DNA from: Branchiostoma floridae
Lineage: Eukaryota > Chordata > Leptocardii > Amphioxiformes > Branchiostomatidae
DNA: 64,000 nucleotides
Assembly (NCBI RefSeq): GCF_000003815.2
Contig: NC_049983.1
Coordinates: forward strand, 2,457,591 to 2,521,590
Direction: 5' to 3'
Positions 22,901 to 31,913 of this stretch are shown piece after piece (position 1 is the first letter of the stretch; each line of letters starts with the position of its first letter). Below the pieces are notes generated by a model. It was not told the DNA's origin and made no database searches. It was given only the letters and a program-made list of their open reading frames with translations. Both the position numbers and the translations under genes were made by a program.

Positions 22901-25900
22901 CGCTTTATATCAAACAATAAACGTTATAGGGTCTACATTTTCACATTTAATGTATGCTCCAAAGTTGACGGGTGAACTACCGAGAATTATACTACCTATC
23001 ATACAGTAGTTGCTAGATTTCAACAGTTCTTCTGAAACGGAACTTTTAACAGAACAGTTCCCGTTGTCTCTCGCAGACTCTACTCTTTTCAGTGGGAGCG
23101 AAAATCGGTTTCTTCCAGGGAGATATTAAACTGCTGACAGACGACATGATGGCGCTGAAACCAACCTTCTTCATCACCGTGCCCAGACTACTCAACAGGA
23201 TGTATGACAGGGTAGGGATGTGTTTAACGCTACTTCACCTTTATCCGTTGGGTAACTTATATCCGTTGTTTTTCAAAACAGGGTATTTAAGCTCATCATG
23301 TCGACGGGTTGTGGTTTTAAACTGCGATATGCTGAACATATTGCAATTTGAAAACACCATCCGTCGACGTGATATCCCCAAATAGCCTGTTTTCAAAAGC
23401 AACGGCGTATAAAGGTTACCCAACGGATAAAGGTAAACTAGCGTTACTAGTGAAGACTACGGTAAATTTTAAGGAAGACACAAAATCTAATGCGAGACGG
23501 CGAAAGAAAAACACTGCGGGTAAGAATCACTAGATGGCTTGATAGTAAAAAAAGACACCAAAAATGTTGGAAAAAGAAATGAAGCGAGACAAAATGGAGG
23601 CACAGCCAACACGTTTTTTTTTAATTTTATTTCTGTATTTAAGAGATGCAAAAATAGTGACAAAAGTGTTCTAGAGCGGTATCACTTATTAATCAATAAA
23701 AGTTATGGCCACCAATAACAATTATGGGCACCACAATCTTTCCAAATACAAATAGTATGCCTTGAAACCAACAGTCATACAAGTATATCCTATCATAACC
23801 ATCTTTACCACCTTTCAAAAAAAATGGTTCAATGCCTAGAAGTATCTAATCATGGCATTGTACTGAGCAAACTGTTAAACAATTATGGCTACATCTCAGT
23901 GAGTGTTCACAGTTTATCAAGATGCCTTGACAGGTCGATTCTCTTCTAATACCAAGTCTTCCTCTTATGATTAAGCTTTAAAATCACATCCCGATATGAT
24001 ATGAGTAAATGACTCTTGACAAAGTTTAAATCAGAACCTAAAACATTACGGGCTAGTCACTGCCGCTATTTGGGGTATTGTTTGATTGTCTGTATTTTAA
24101 AGATAAATATTTGACTGTTGATATTCATGTTTTGGCAGGCATGGGCATTGGTTCAAGGAAGCTCTTTCAAGACAAAGATGCTGCACAAAGCACTCAATGC
24201 AAAGAAAGAGCTGCTGGCAAAGTAAGTTATGACAATCATTTATTTTCATATCCCTTTTCTATTATTAGAAGACACATAGTGTTTTAAGGTTTTATGTGTT
24301 TCTCTGCTTGTTGTTGTCGGTCACACGTAATGGTTTCTGTAACAGATGATACCGATCCTTTTATTGTCTACAGAGGCATATGTAGGAACGACACTATTTG
24401 GGATACACTCATCTTCCGCAAAGCCAGGGTGAGTTAAATGATCTTATGTGTTTGTATCTGAATAGCCAGTTAACCGTCCTTCGGCGTAACACACCAGCTT
24501 CTGTGTCAATATCTATATATAGCCGGTATAAATGCCCTTCGGCATAACACACCAGCTTCTGTATCAGTATCTAGTATATAGCCGGTAGTACCGCCCCTCG
24601 ACGTAACGTACCATTTTCACAGGCCCGATGCGCGACTGCAACTGGTTAAATTACACTGAACGACCTGTCACCCTAACCTCTCAACATCTTTAGCTGAATA
24701 CTGTATATTCAAGATTCCCCTAGCCCATTCTCATTGAAATGTGCAAAATGCTGTGGCCAGGCTTTACGACTTGATATGAAAATAACAGTCAACATCTATT
24801 ATATTTTACGAAAGATGCACCACACTATTATCATTGGTTGATGGCTTGGAATGAATCATTCCACCCACTAAACAAGGGGGGGGGGTGCCTGAGAAGACAT
24901 AAAGAATTCATATACCAGCCAAATACGTAACAATTAAAAACATACAATAATTGTTTAGCAGGTAAAGTATGAAGCTACCCATGCCCTCTAACAAATTAGA
25001 TCGCTACTTTCACTGTGTGGAATGGATTATGCTTGTCGGCAAATTTAGTAACACGGTCGTAACATTTAGTATCGATTGCATCTAACCGTTGTTCTTTTGT
25101 ACCTTACAGGCCCGAACGGGTGGAAATGTGCGGTTCGTTGCGGTCGGTGCCGCACCCCTGTCTGAGGAAGTCCTCACGTTTGCAAGATGCCTGTTCGGAT
25201 GCACGGTAAGATATATTGTCGTTCTGTAAAGGATTTTCATTTTAAAAGCTAAGAGCAAAACCCGACGTACGTGCAAATACGTGCTGTCTAGGTGCCAAAA
25301 CGTGGGCAATCGTTTGGGATCCGTAAGTGGTAAGTACCTCCATACTAACTCGAAATGAATCCGACGGATTTTGGAGCACGCAGGCACGCCGTAGAACTCA
25401 CGTGCAGGCAAAACGTGTGCCATCGGGCTGCGAATTCGCCCGTCGTACGTGCCAGTATGGGCGACGCGCCTGCCCTGTACAGCCTGGACGTTTTCAGAAA
25501 TACGTGGAGGACGTGGCCGCCCCAAAAAACGTACGGACAAATTGAACGTACGGCGAGTTGTGCTCTGAGCTCAAACGTCATTTCATCTTGCGCATGTTGG
25601 ATTACAGCGTGAGTGAAATAGTGAGTGAGTGAGTGAGTGAGTGAGTGAGTGAGTGAGTGAGTGAGTGAGTGAGTGAGTGAGTGAGTGAGTGAGTGAGTGA
25701 GTGAGTGATATTAAGTAAGTGAGTGAGCGAGTAGACTCAGTAGACAATGATAGAAGAGAAACTGAAACACCATTCCAAAATGTTGAACTCATTTTCTTTA
25801 TTCTTTATCTGTCGTATAATAACTGACCAGGTGTTGGAAGGGTACGGACAGACGGAGTGTTCGGCAGCCGCAACAACCACTATGATGGGCGACTACACCA

Positions 25901-28900
25901 CTGGTAATGTTTCGATATGTTGTTGCCGTTATGGGGAGGGGGGTGGAGGGGTTGTCCGACACTAACTTCTAACTTACAGTCTAAAGGAAATGGAAGTTTT
26001 AGCTGTCACAAGAGTTACTGACAATAGTTTTTCCTATAATTTTAGCTGTTACTAGAGTTACGGACACGTGACTTGAATAACCGGCTGATAGGACTACAAA
26101 GCCTGTACCTTCCCCCGTCTGTGTTTAGCAAAGATATATTTGCAAGCTTGTCTGTCAAGAGTCTTCTCATTAGTTTTTACTATTTTAGCTGTCACTAGAG
26201 TTACGGACACGTGACTTGAATAACCGGCTCATGGGGCTACAAAGCCTGTACCGTCCCCCATCTGTGTATCTGTGTAAAATATATTTGTAAGCTTGTCTGT
26301 CAAGAGTATTCTCATTATCATCGTTTATATATCAAGCGCAGTCAAGTGTTAAACAAAAGTATATGAAAACTCCTTACCTTAGATCATAACTTAGATCAAA
26401 CAAAAGCATAACAGAATAAAAAGACTCTTTTACACAACCATTGGTTTATTCACACCGACGTTTCGATGACCGTCTGAACTGGTAACATTTTACGTTCTGC
26501 CCGCCCAGGCCACGTGGGTGCACCGATCCAGTGCTCCATGATCAAACTTGTGGACGTGCCGGAGATGGACTACTACGCCAAGCAACACAAAGGAGAGGTA
26601 GGGTTTATCATGTTTACCGTAGGGAAAACATAGTGTTTTTTTCTGGTGTGTGCTTCTTCCTTCTTTTTTCTTCTGTCATGAACCAATCAGAGATTAGAAC
26701 TGTCGGTGTTCCATCAAATAGGAACGACATATTAGCTGTACAGGAAATATGACCAAAATAGCTGTTACGGCAAATATAAACCTAATAGTATAGTAATGAA
26801 TTTAAAAGCTTGACAAAAGGTAAATCACTAGGTGATAAACATCCTAGCTTTTCCTAGGAAACGGTTCCTTTCTTGATTTTAAAATGTTTTCTTTCATCTT
26901 CAACTTTCAAATACTTATGGAAAAAGAAATTTTAAAAAAGCCCACTTTAGTTAAAATCTTTTGAACTGAAGCTAGATTTGAACCGAAACTTTTCCTCCAC
27001 TAACTGTGACATTGTTTGGTTTTCCGAACGTCTCAGGTTTGCTTCAAGGGCCCGCATGTGTTCCAAGGGTACCTGAAGAACCCTGAGAAGACGGCGGAGG
27101 CGATCGACTCAGACGGCTGGCTACACACTGGGGACATCGGAGCCTGGCTACCGGTGGGCAAACCTACTGTACTTTCGTTGTTTGTTCTGTAATTCATATA
27201 TATAGAGAGAAAGATAAACAGTATACTAGTAGGCAAAAGACTTCCATTCTGTATCGATGTCTGTATCTTATAAATTATAATATATTTCTAATATATAATA
27301 GCAGTAGAAACGCTCTTCACACACGAGCTTTTCAGGCACGCGACTCTGTCAGCAGCTGGTTATATTACACCGAATACCTGTCACACATGTATAACCTTTG
27401 TACATCTGACTTCAAATATTGTTTGGCTCTAGTGAAAATGCGCCTACTGTATGTTAATGAGTTTCACATTATGATGGTTCTAGGAGATAAAGAAATAAAT
27501 TATCTTTTGTTAAAATGTATGGTACATGAAGGCATCATTGGAAATACAGAGTGAACCAATCATACGCTCACCTGCTAAGAGGTCTTTCTCTCTCTTGCCG
27601 TGCTTTTCAGCACCTTATAACAGCGATCGTCAGCCAGAGGCCTCTCCTCACTGGGCGTTTCGTTCCCGAAACTCTGGAACCCCCCTTGCTTAACTGCTAC
27701 ACTTGCTTCGTGTTGTTTCTTTCTTCCATCCGTTTTCTTCTAATCGTCTGCCAGACTCTGGACTGGACTTTGGCTAACTCTTCACCTTCAGGTTGCTCTC
27801 CACCTGTTCTCTTCCGAACACTTGACTCTGTGCAGCTTGTTCCTATCACGGCTTCAGTCATACTTTCCTGATCTACTGTACAGTATACCCAGCTCCCACT
27901 GCTAGCTCTTCCTCTGGCTGGTTCTCACTAGAGACTTCTCCTGACACCACAGGGCTACTGCTGCTGCTCGGCGCTGGAGCTTCACTTATTTGGTCCTGGG
28001 GACTGTGGTTATATACCTGCCCCACGTCCTCCGTCGTCTGACAAGCTGTCTGCAATGCTGAGCGACTGTGCTGCTTCATGCCAAGACAGCCCTTATGCCC
28101 TTAGTGTATCGTCAAACCTCTATAGGTGGTGACTTTGCTCCAGCCACAGCTGCAGATCCTCAGCACCACGTCTATTTTGCCCGTTGTTGTTTGGCGGCTG
28201 CACTTAGCCTTAGCATGACTATTTGTAGTTTTTGCCGTGCACATGAGGTCCGGAGTTGGGCTTTGGGCTATTGCGGCACGCGGCGCATCATCACACTAAA
28301 CGGTTAATTATTTTGTTTTGTTGAATATTTCAGTGTGGACAACTGAGAATCATTGACAGGAAGAAGGACATCTTCAAACTTGCACAGGTAAATCCTTGGC
28401 CTGTCCAATTCTCTCATGAGATACACAGACCAGGCAATGCTCTATATTTGTTACTAACTGATTGTCATAATTCAAAATTGAAACGTTTAATATATCCAGC
28501 AGAACACAATGTTTTGGATGACTTTCGTACCTTTTTGGGGTACCAATTGCCATTCACATAGAATCTCATTGAGAAGCTTCTAAAGATTTTAGATAAGTAC
28601 TAAAGGTTTCCTTTCCTTCCTTAGAGCCTTCGCTTCTTGGGATATTACATGTAGATTGTTGGGAAATTGTTAGAACTATTCACTTATAAATCTCTTTGGC
28701 TTATCTCAGGGAGGTCCCGGCGTTTTCCTTAAAATTACTTTGAGGTATCAGAGGCAAGTGATGAGGTTGTTCTTCATGTAGATCTTCTTCAGTAAATTTG
28801 TATGTCGCCATTTATAAAGAATTTCCATAAGATATTATAGGTAGATTCGGATATTGACCTTTACGTAGAACCTTCTTTATGGTGTTACATTTAGATATTC

Positions 28901-31860
28901 TGCTTGTCCTTTACACAAATTTTTCTGAGATATCATCGGAAGATAGTTGCCCATCACTTCGAACTTCGAACTGAATTTCACAAGATGATTCTGGGGGTGC
29001 CCATTGCATAGAACCTCATTGAGATAATGCAGATATTTTTTTCTGTGGTTTCTCTTCGCATAGAACCATCTTGAGATATTACAAGAACATTCGTAGGCCC
29101 CTTTCAGATATCAATGGGAGAGTCATTCACAAAGAACCTTCCTGAAAAATACAGTGTGCTCCTCGAGATTCATTAGTCACATATGTATCCAGTTACTATC
29201 CATTTTCTTCCAACAGTGACTGTTTTAAAGGTAGAGTACGTACCTCCAAATTTTCGATATCTCGCAACACATCTTGGTCACGGAGAATGACCTAGTCTCA
29301 ATCTCGCGAGGGAACACGAGACTAGGACAGGTTTGTCTTCGTTGTTAACGTCTGCATTTAAATTTCTATCCCCAGGGAGAATATATCGCACCGGAGAAGG
29401 TTGAGAATGTGTACGTCAGAAGTCCGCTGGTGGCGCAGGTCTTTGTGCACGGCGTCAGCATCAAGGTGTGTTTTATAATACAGTAGAAGCCGTTTAATTG
29501 CACAGCCTGTGTATTTCGTGCAATTATCCGGCTGGTGCAATAATGCAAAGCTATCCAGCTGGACCGCACCGGTTGGGATTTGGGGATTCCATGCAGTTAA
29601 CGGAAGTGTGCGTTGATCAGTTGTGCGATTAAATCTATTTTACTGTATACTGCGTATTCTTTTGCACAACCGGTAATGATGTCTCCCATCTTCCCATCTG
29701 ACTAAGTTTCGATGCCTATCGGGCATCTTCCTCAAAAATTCTAACTGGACTGCTGCTTCTCGTCGCTCTATGTAACCGAGTGTACATAGGTGGCGCTTTT
29801 GCGGCGTAAACACGATCCCAGTGTTGACCACAGTTTTTTTACCGTTTGTCTACTAGTCCAGCCTGGTGGCCATCGTTGTCCCTGACCCGGATGTACTTCC
29901 CGGCTGGGCCAAGAACCAGGGCATCGAGGGAGACATGGAAACACTCTGTGCTAACAAGGTAACGATCGAACGGCTGTAGCCAAAAGAGTTAGGATTCAGT
30001 AGTGTTTCATGTTCCATCCTTTCACGTGCCCCCATTTTAAAACTTGATGGTTTATAACGTTCAGCTAGTTCTTTATAGTATTTCTGAACAATAAACGTAG
30101 AAAAGTTGTGAACATTTTCCTAAAATTGTTATCTTGATAATGCTCCACTGTACTAGTAAAAGACGGGTAGAAGGAAACTGGTTTACCTGTAGGATACTAA
30201 TAGTATATAAAGTTATATTGAAATTTTGCCTTGGTAGTGAATTAATAAGATAGAACCATCTATGGAATTTTTCATTAGAAGGCAGAATCATAAATTTCTC
30301 TCACTATTGAGTTGAGATATAATTTCCTTTTTCACTAGTATACCATTCTCTTTCTAGTTATAAACGACATAGAATCCCCCTCATCTCATTTTTCACTAGA
30401 AGATATATGAAGACAGATTTTAGCATTCTTATTGGGTTGCAACATCTGTGATGAGGTGTATAGCCAGTTATTTCTAGTTGTAAGAAGATATTGTTATTGT
30501 TGTAATCTAAACATGATTTATGCTCTTGTTTTTTACAGGATGTTAAGGACGCCATCATGGCGGAATTCAGTCGAATGGCGAAGGAAGGGGGACTCAAGTC
30601 ATTTGAACAGGTACATAACGCATACGAGACAGTTCATCAAGGAACTTGTATTAAACTATCAACATTATAGCGACTATCTAACTAAGTACTAGCTAGCAAA
30701 TCTTATTTAGTTATTGAAGCCGTACTGATTTGGCTATATTGATGACATCCTCCGAGAAGTCCAAAACTCATATGAGCGTGGACATAGAAAAAAAACGAGA
30801 AAAAAAAAACTTTATCCAAAAACGTTGCATTTATTTTTTGATCTTAGCAGGTACAACAAATGCATATCCTTTCGGTATTCTATGATATTAGTATCCTTTT
30901 TCCGATATCTCTTTCTTCAAGTTACGGCAGATGTGTGCTCAATTTAAAGCTTCTTTGTACAATTTACAAAGACTTTTTCTTAAAAATGAATGAAAATTAT
31001 GGAGCGGATGAATGTCATCGAAAAATCAAATCAACATGGTCTAAGTACTAACAAAGTAAAACCATATCCGTAACTTCAGTGCAATCTCAGGAAAGATCAA
31101 AATAGAACGTTTCTTCAAAACGTACACAATTCGTAACCTGAACTTTGAACCTTGAACTCTATTACACCTTCAAAACGGTTCCACAATTCGGTGAGGCCGC
31201 GTGCAGAAGGTTTGAAGGTGGCAGAGCACATTTTCGGCCTATGGAAATATTTATAGCTAAGGACCTCAAGATGACTGGCTTCCACGCGGAAAATTATAGT
31301 AGGGTGCACTTTAAATACACCAAAAACGGATATGTTTCAATTCAGGGTACAAGCCACAAACTATTGAAAAAACAACTAAGTCCTGTCGGCGTATCGACTT
31401 CTCACGCCCACTCTGAAACGCCGCCATGTGGAAGGCTCATAACTGCAGCCAGCTTACACTTGAGGGGCAGTTGTTTAATGGGGCGCATTTTTACACGAAA
31501 TAGAAAATATTCCGTGACCACGCAGCACAGGTTATATATGCCCCTCAAATAAGTCTTTTTACCTCTCCTTCAACAAGTTTATCCGTACTACATGTACCCG
31601 CGTCTTGGACCCCGCGGGTCACGCATAAATACTGTGTTCTGCTACTACAATTGCATAAACCTCAGTGACAGTCCCTACCTTGACGTCATTTACGCTGACC
31701 TTTGCCCCCGTCTCGTTCTCAGGTGAAGCAGATCCACCTACACCACAAGCTCTTCACTTCTGACGATGACCTCCTGACCCCGACCTTTAAACTCAAAAGA
31801 CCTCAGGCCCGGAAGTACTTCGCCAAGGAACTGGAGGAAATCTATGCCTTGGTGCCTTGA
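13914..31860 (+). CDS. ACSL: Long-chain acyl-CoA synthetase (ACSL1/5/6 type), whole gene of 22 coding exons
   Basis: Activates long-chain fatty acids to acyl-CoA with ATP through an acyl-adenylate, at cell membranes. Twenty-two exons, all bounded by AG and GT, join without frame error into 660 codons. Human ACSL1/5 are about 680-700 residues. Visible motifs are YTSGTTG-TPKG (237-247, split by intron 8), YGQTE (421-425), DGWLHTGD (496-503) with IIDRKK (515-520) of the ACSL signature, and LTPTFK near the C-terminus, whose Lys638 matches the catalytic lysine of the adenylate-forming family. TSGTTG rather than TSGSTG favours ACSL1/5/6 over ACSL3/4. The N-terminus has no membrane anchor but starts MGAGGTK. 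The exons are listed separately. Confidence 0.97.
14178..14386. mobile_element. Foldback MITE in ACSL intron 1
   Basis: Arms of about 37 bp: TTTAGGCTTAGGTCACATTT then AGCGGGGCCCGG on the left, and CCGGGCCCCGCT then GGAAATGTGACCTAAGCC on the right. Length 210 bp, no coding capacity. Confidence 0.85.
14387..16054. other. ACSL intron 1, remainder
   Basis: AT-rich intron DNA with no recognised gene or repeat beyond short simple tracts. Confidence 0.4.
16055..16169 (+). CDS. ACSL: ACSL exon 2
   Basis: Residues 26-63 plus one base of codon 64. Includes [20 protein letters not shown], the conserved region before the adenylation core. Acceptor CCCTAG, donor GTAAGT. Confidence 0.95.
16200..16475. 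repeat. (GT)n microsatellite in ACSL intron 2
   Basis: About 275 bp of imperfect GT repeat with TTTG, TATG and GAGTG interruptions, beginning 30 bp after the exon 2 donor. Open frames across it are artefacts. Confidence 0.95.
16605..16880 (-). pseudogene. LINE zinc-finger tail in ACSL intron 2, frameshifted
   Basis: Minus-strand reading includes [20 protein letters not shown], clearly related to the KELFEEATKFHPNFLIFTD stretch of the 57.4-kb tail. The upstream VEDE...HF part is in another frame, so the copy is broken. Antisense to ACSL. Confidence 0.65.
17001..17068 (+). CDS. ACSL: ACSL exon 3
   Basis: Residues 64-86, [20 protein letters not shown] then YHQ, matching the ACSL NNGPCLG...PYEWLSYKQ region. 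Acceptor ACCTAG, donor CAG before GTGACT. Confidence 0.95.
17117..18195. repeat. AGAGT pentanucleotide satellite with higher-order units (ACSL intron 3)
   Basis: About 1.1 kb of GTAGA/AGAAT pentamers. A distinct insert (ATTGTGAGTAG, GAGCGGAGTA, TCTAGAACAC) recurs seven times, with TCTAG at about 17276, 17396, 17506, 17636, 17741, 17861 and 17943, giving higher-order units of roughly 80-130 bp. Confidence 0.93.
18464..18565 (+). CDS. ACSL: ACSL exon 4
   Basis: Residues 87-120, ending in [10 protein letters not shown], the conserved FAQNRPEW region whose Trp begins the next exon. Acceptor TTACAG, donor GTGAGT; phase 0 at both ends. Confidence 0.95.
18782..18881 (+). CDS. ACSL: ACSL exon 5
   Basis: Residues 121-153 plus one base. 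Contains [20 protein letters not shown], matching the IVPLYDTLG block of ACSL enzymes. Acceptor TGTAG, donor GTGTGC. Confidence 0.95.
19162..19343 (+). CDS. ACSL: ACSL exon 6
   Basis: Residues 154-214, [20 protein letters not shown] onwards to ILSMQDVE. Corresponds to the linker before the ATP motif and is the longest exon of the gene. Acceptor GCCCAG, donor GTAGGT. Confidence 0.95.
19455..20455. repeat. 1-kb purine-only tract in ACSL intron 6
   Basis: Almost pure A/G on the + strand (GGGAGG, GAGAGA, GAAGAG mixtures) for about 1000 bp. A GATGAT repeat at 19441 precedes it. Such tracts can form triplex (H-DNA). Open frames across it (poly-Ser/Pro/Leu on the minus strand) are artefacts. Confidence 0.92.
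20589..20621 (+). CDS. ACSL: ACSL exon 7 (33-bp microexon)
   Basis: Residues 215-225, [11 protein letters not shown]. Eleven codons in phase 0 at both ends, so it could be skipped without a frameshift. Acceptor TCACAG, donor GTATGT. Confidence 0.85.
20813..20864 (+). CDS. ACSL: ACSL exon 8 (ATP/AMP motif, first half)
   Basis: Residues 226-242 plus one base: [17 protein letters not shown]. The intron splits the glycine that follows within the P-loop-like ATP/AMP-binding motif. Acceptor TTTCAG, donor GTGTGT. Confidence 0.96.
20908..21140 (+). mobile_element. tRNA-derived SINE, copy 1 (ACSL intron 8)
   Basis: Pol III boxes are visible: an A-box-like TAGCGTAACTGGTGGAG and a B-box-like GGTCCTGAGTTCAATCCC. 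They are followed by GTGCCCTTGGGAAACGCACTT, ACGACCTTCCTAACTTCACC and TGACTTCGGTCGGGGAGGTA. Further copies, on the minus strand, lie at 21380-21640 and 56640-56880. The tRNA head is degenerate and not a functional tRNA. Confidence 0.75.
21380..21640 (-). mobile_element. tRNA-derived SINE, copy 2, inverted
   Basis: Reverse orientation of the same family: TACCTCACCGACCGAAGTCG, then CTGGGTGAAGTGAGGAAGGT, then a degraded B-box and A-box region. With copy 1 it forms an inverted pair about 240 bp apart in the same ACSL intron. Confidence 0.72.
21744..21817 (+). CDS. ACSL: ACSL exon 9 (ATP/AMP motif, second half)
   Basis: Residues 243-267, [20 protein letters not shown] then LHACQ. Completes the TSGTTG-TPKG motif. 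Acceptor TTCCAG, donor GTAATT. Confidence 0.96.
22330..22407 (+). CDS. ACSL: ACSL exon 10
   Basis: Residues 268-293, [20 protein letters not shown] then FERQAL. The [11 protein letters not shown] block is a hallmark of the family. Acceptor TTTCAG, donor GTAGGT. Confidence 0.96.
22637..22702 (+). repeat. LINE 3'-end fragment in ACSL intron 10
   Basis: GACCACATGTGGTCCTTTTG then TGCATTTAGC...GGGCATGAATATGCAATAAA, matching the 6.0-kb fragment in the opposite orientation. It ends in AATAAA and an AT tail. Confidence 0.5.
23077..23211 (+). CDS. ACSL: ACSL exon 11
   Basis: Residues 294-338. Contains [20 protein letters not shown] and [14 protein letters not shown], both near-universal in ACSL enzymes. 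Acceptor TCGCAG, donor GTAGGG. Confidence 0.97.
23225..23445. mobile_element. Foldback MITE in ACSL intron 11
   Basis: Long inverted arms of about 60 bp: TAACGCTACTTCACCTTTAT then CCGTTGGGTAAC on the left, and GTTACCCAACGG then ATAAAGGTAAACTAGCGTTA on the right. It begins 14 bp after the exon 11 donor. Confidence 0.88.
23446..24138. other. ACSL intron 11, remainder
   Basis: Intron sequence without recognisable gene or repeat, moderately AT-rich, with a short polypyrimidine run near 23615. Confidence 0.4.
24139..24221 (+). CDS. ACSL: ACSL exon 12
   Basis: Residues 339-365 plus two bases: [20 protein letters not shown] then AKKELLA. This is the variable region after the RLLNR motif, so support rests on frame continuity and splice sites (GGCAG, GTAAGT) more than on conservation. 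Confidence 0.85.
24374..24428 (+). CDS. ACSL: ACSL exon 13
   Basis: Residues 366-384, [19 protein letters not shown], matching the GIIRNNSLWDRLIFHKVQ region. Acceptor TCTACAG, donor GTGAGT. Confidence 0.94.
24455..24690. repeat. Dispersed AGCCGGTAT repeat, two and a half copies (intron 13)
   Basis: Tandem units GCCGGTATAAATGCCCTTCG then GCATAACACACCAGCTTCTG at 24520 and a diverged version at 24580. The first unit at 24462 is partial. They are followed by the GACTGCAACTGGTTAAATTA tail. Same family as 11041-11125. Confidence 0.7.
25110..25205 (+). CDS. ACSL: ACSL exon 14
   Basis: Residues 385-416: [20 protein letters not shown] then FARCLFGCT. Matches the VRLMVTGAAPVS block of ACSL. Acceptor TTACAG, donor GTAAGA. 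Confidence 0.96.
25248..25570. mobile_element. 320-bp TIR element in ACSL intron 14
   Basis: Ends are inverted repeats (AGCTAAGAGCAAAACCCG on the left, complement of AGCTCAGAGCACAACTCG on the right, each followed by CGTACG). A sister copy at 60951-61262 is matched over most of its length (AGGCAAAAC, CATCGGGCTGCG, GGCGACGCGCCTGCCCTGTA). No transposase. Confidence 0.85.
25621..25710. repeat. (GTGA)n microsatellite
   Basis: About 21 GTGA units in ACSL intron 14. Confidence 0.97.
25831..25903 (+). CDS. ACSL: ACSL exon 15 (YGQTE motif)
   Basis: Residues 417-440 plus one base: [20 protein letters not shown] then DYTT. YGQTE is adenylate-forming motif II, which contacts the adenylate. Acceptor GACCAG, donor GTAATG. 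Confidence 0.97.
26043..26320. repeat. 140-bp tandem duplication in ACSL intron 15
   Basis: TTTTAGCTGTTACTAGAGTT then ACGGACACGTGACTTGAATA at 26041 recurs about 142 bp later at 26183, with few differences, through AAGCTTGTCTGTCAAGAGT. Confidence 0.88.
26509..26597 (+). CDS. ACSL: ACSL exon 16
   Basis: Residues 441-470: [20 protein letters not shown] then [10 protein letters not shown]. Matches the GHVGAPMPCN...LVDVEEMNY block. Acceptor GCCCAG, donor GTAGGG. Confidence 0.97.
27037..27153 (+). CDS. ACSL: ACSL exon 17 (ACSL signature, first half)
   Basis: Residues 471-509. Contains [20 protein letters not shown] and [14 protein letters not shown], the start of the fatty acyl-CoA synthetase signature. 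Acceptor TCTCAG, donor GTGGGC. Confidence 0.97.
27250..27400. repeat. Dispersed repeat, right part (intron 17)
   Basis: GGCACGCGACTCTGTCAGCA then GCTGGTTATATTACACCGAA and ACCTGTCACAC, the right half of the AGCCGGTATAACC family. Confidence 0.6.
27560..28300. other. ACSL intron 17, GC-richer insert of unknown origin
   Basis: More GC-rich than the flanking intron. One + frame near 27650 reads [10 protein letters not shown], resembling the FP-x2-WN-x-LP motif at the end of CR1-type LINEs, so it may be a decayed LINE end. The minus frame 27873-28079 is Ser/Pro-rich and unassigned. Confidence 0.3.
28334..28387 (+). CDS. ACSL: ACSL exon 18 (ACSL signature, second half)
   Basis: Residues 510-527, [18 protein letters not shown]. 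Completes the signature. Arg518 is the conserved arginine of the hinge region. Acceptor TTTCAG, donor GTAAAT. Confidence 0.97.
28545..29160. repeat. Degenerate minisatellite in ACSL intron 18
   Basis: A loose motif of about 50-70 bp (CAT-x-ACATAGAACCTT, then TGAGATATTACA, then TAGATTC) recurs with heavy divergence at about 28550, 28620, 28860, 29010, 29060 and 29130. Confidence 0.5.
29193..29340. mobile_element. Half of a foldback element (intron 18)
   Basis: TTACTATCCATTTTCTTCCA then ACAGTGACTGTTTTAAAGGT and CAATCTCGCGAGGGAACACG match the left half of the element at 31914-32295. The right half is missing. Confidence 0.7.
29376..29465 (+). CDS. ACSL: ACSL exon 19
   Basis: Residues 528-557: [20 protein letters not shown] then [10 protein letters not shown], the [11 protein letters not shown] block. 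Acceptor CCCCAG, donor GTGTGT. Confidence 0.97.
29481..29645. mobile_element. Tc1/mariner-type (pogo-like) MITE with TA duplication
   Basis: Begins CAGTAGAAGCCGTTTAATTG and ends AATCTATTTTACTG, flanked on both sides by TA. Subterminal GTGCAATTA motifs resemble pogo/Tigger MITEs. Length 165 bp, in ACSL intron 19. Confidence 0.75.
29857..29958 (+). CDS. ACSL: ACSL exon 20
   Basis: Residues 558-591: [20 protein letters not shown] then [14 protein letters not shown]. Matches the AIVVPDVE...WA region. Acceptor TACTAG, donor GTAACG. Confidence 0.96.
30539..30610 (+). CDS. ACSL: ACSL exon 21
   Basis: Residues 592-615: [20 protein letters not shown] then SFEQ, matching KDVKKAIL...GLKPFEQ. Acceptor TTACAG, donor GTACAT. 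Confidence 0.96.
30611..31722. other. ACSL intron 21
   Basis: No exon or clear repeat. An open frame at 31145-31552 (135 codons, +) has no recognisable domain and lies inside the intron. A small inverted pair (TTGAGGGGCA near 31455, TGCCCCTCAA near 31540) suggests a fragment of a foldback element. Confidence 0.4.
31723..31860 (+). CDS. ACSL: ACSL exon 22 (C-terminus and stop)
   Basis: Residues 616-660 and TGA at 31858-31860. Contains [20 protein letters not shown] then FKLKRPQ, with the catalytic-type Lys638 in LTPTFK. Acceptor TCTCAG. The product ends EEIYALVP. Confidence 0.97.
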   Translation: MKQIHLHHKLFTSDDDLLTPTFKLKRPQARKYFAKELEEIYALVP

Positions 31861-31913
31861 AGATTACCATTTACATATGATATGATGCTAGTATACATTA
31901 CTCGGTTATTACT

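Noticed and set aside
26430-26490. Penelope-type element near ACSL exon 16
   Set aside because: A short CCGACGTTTCGATGACCGTC phrase resembles ends of such elements, but no further element sequence is present.
31145-31552. 135-codon frame as a gene
   Set aside because: Lies within ACSL intron 21, has no recognisable domain and partly overlaps a small inverted repeat.
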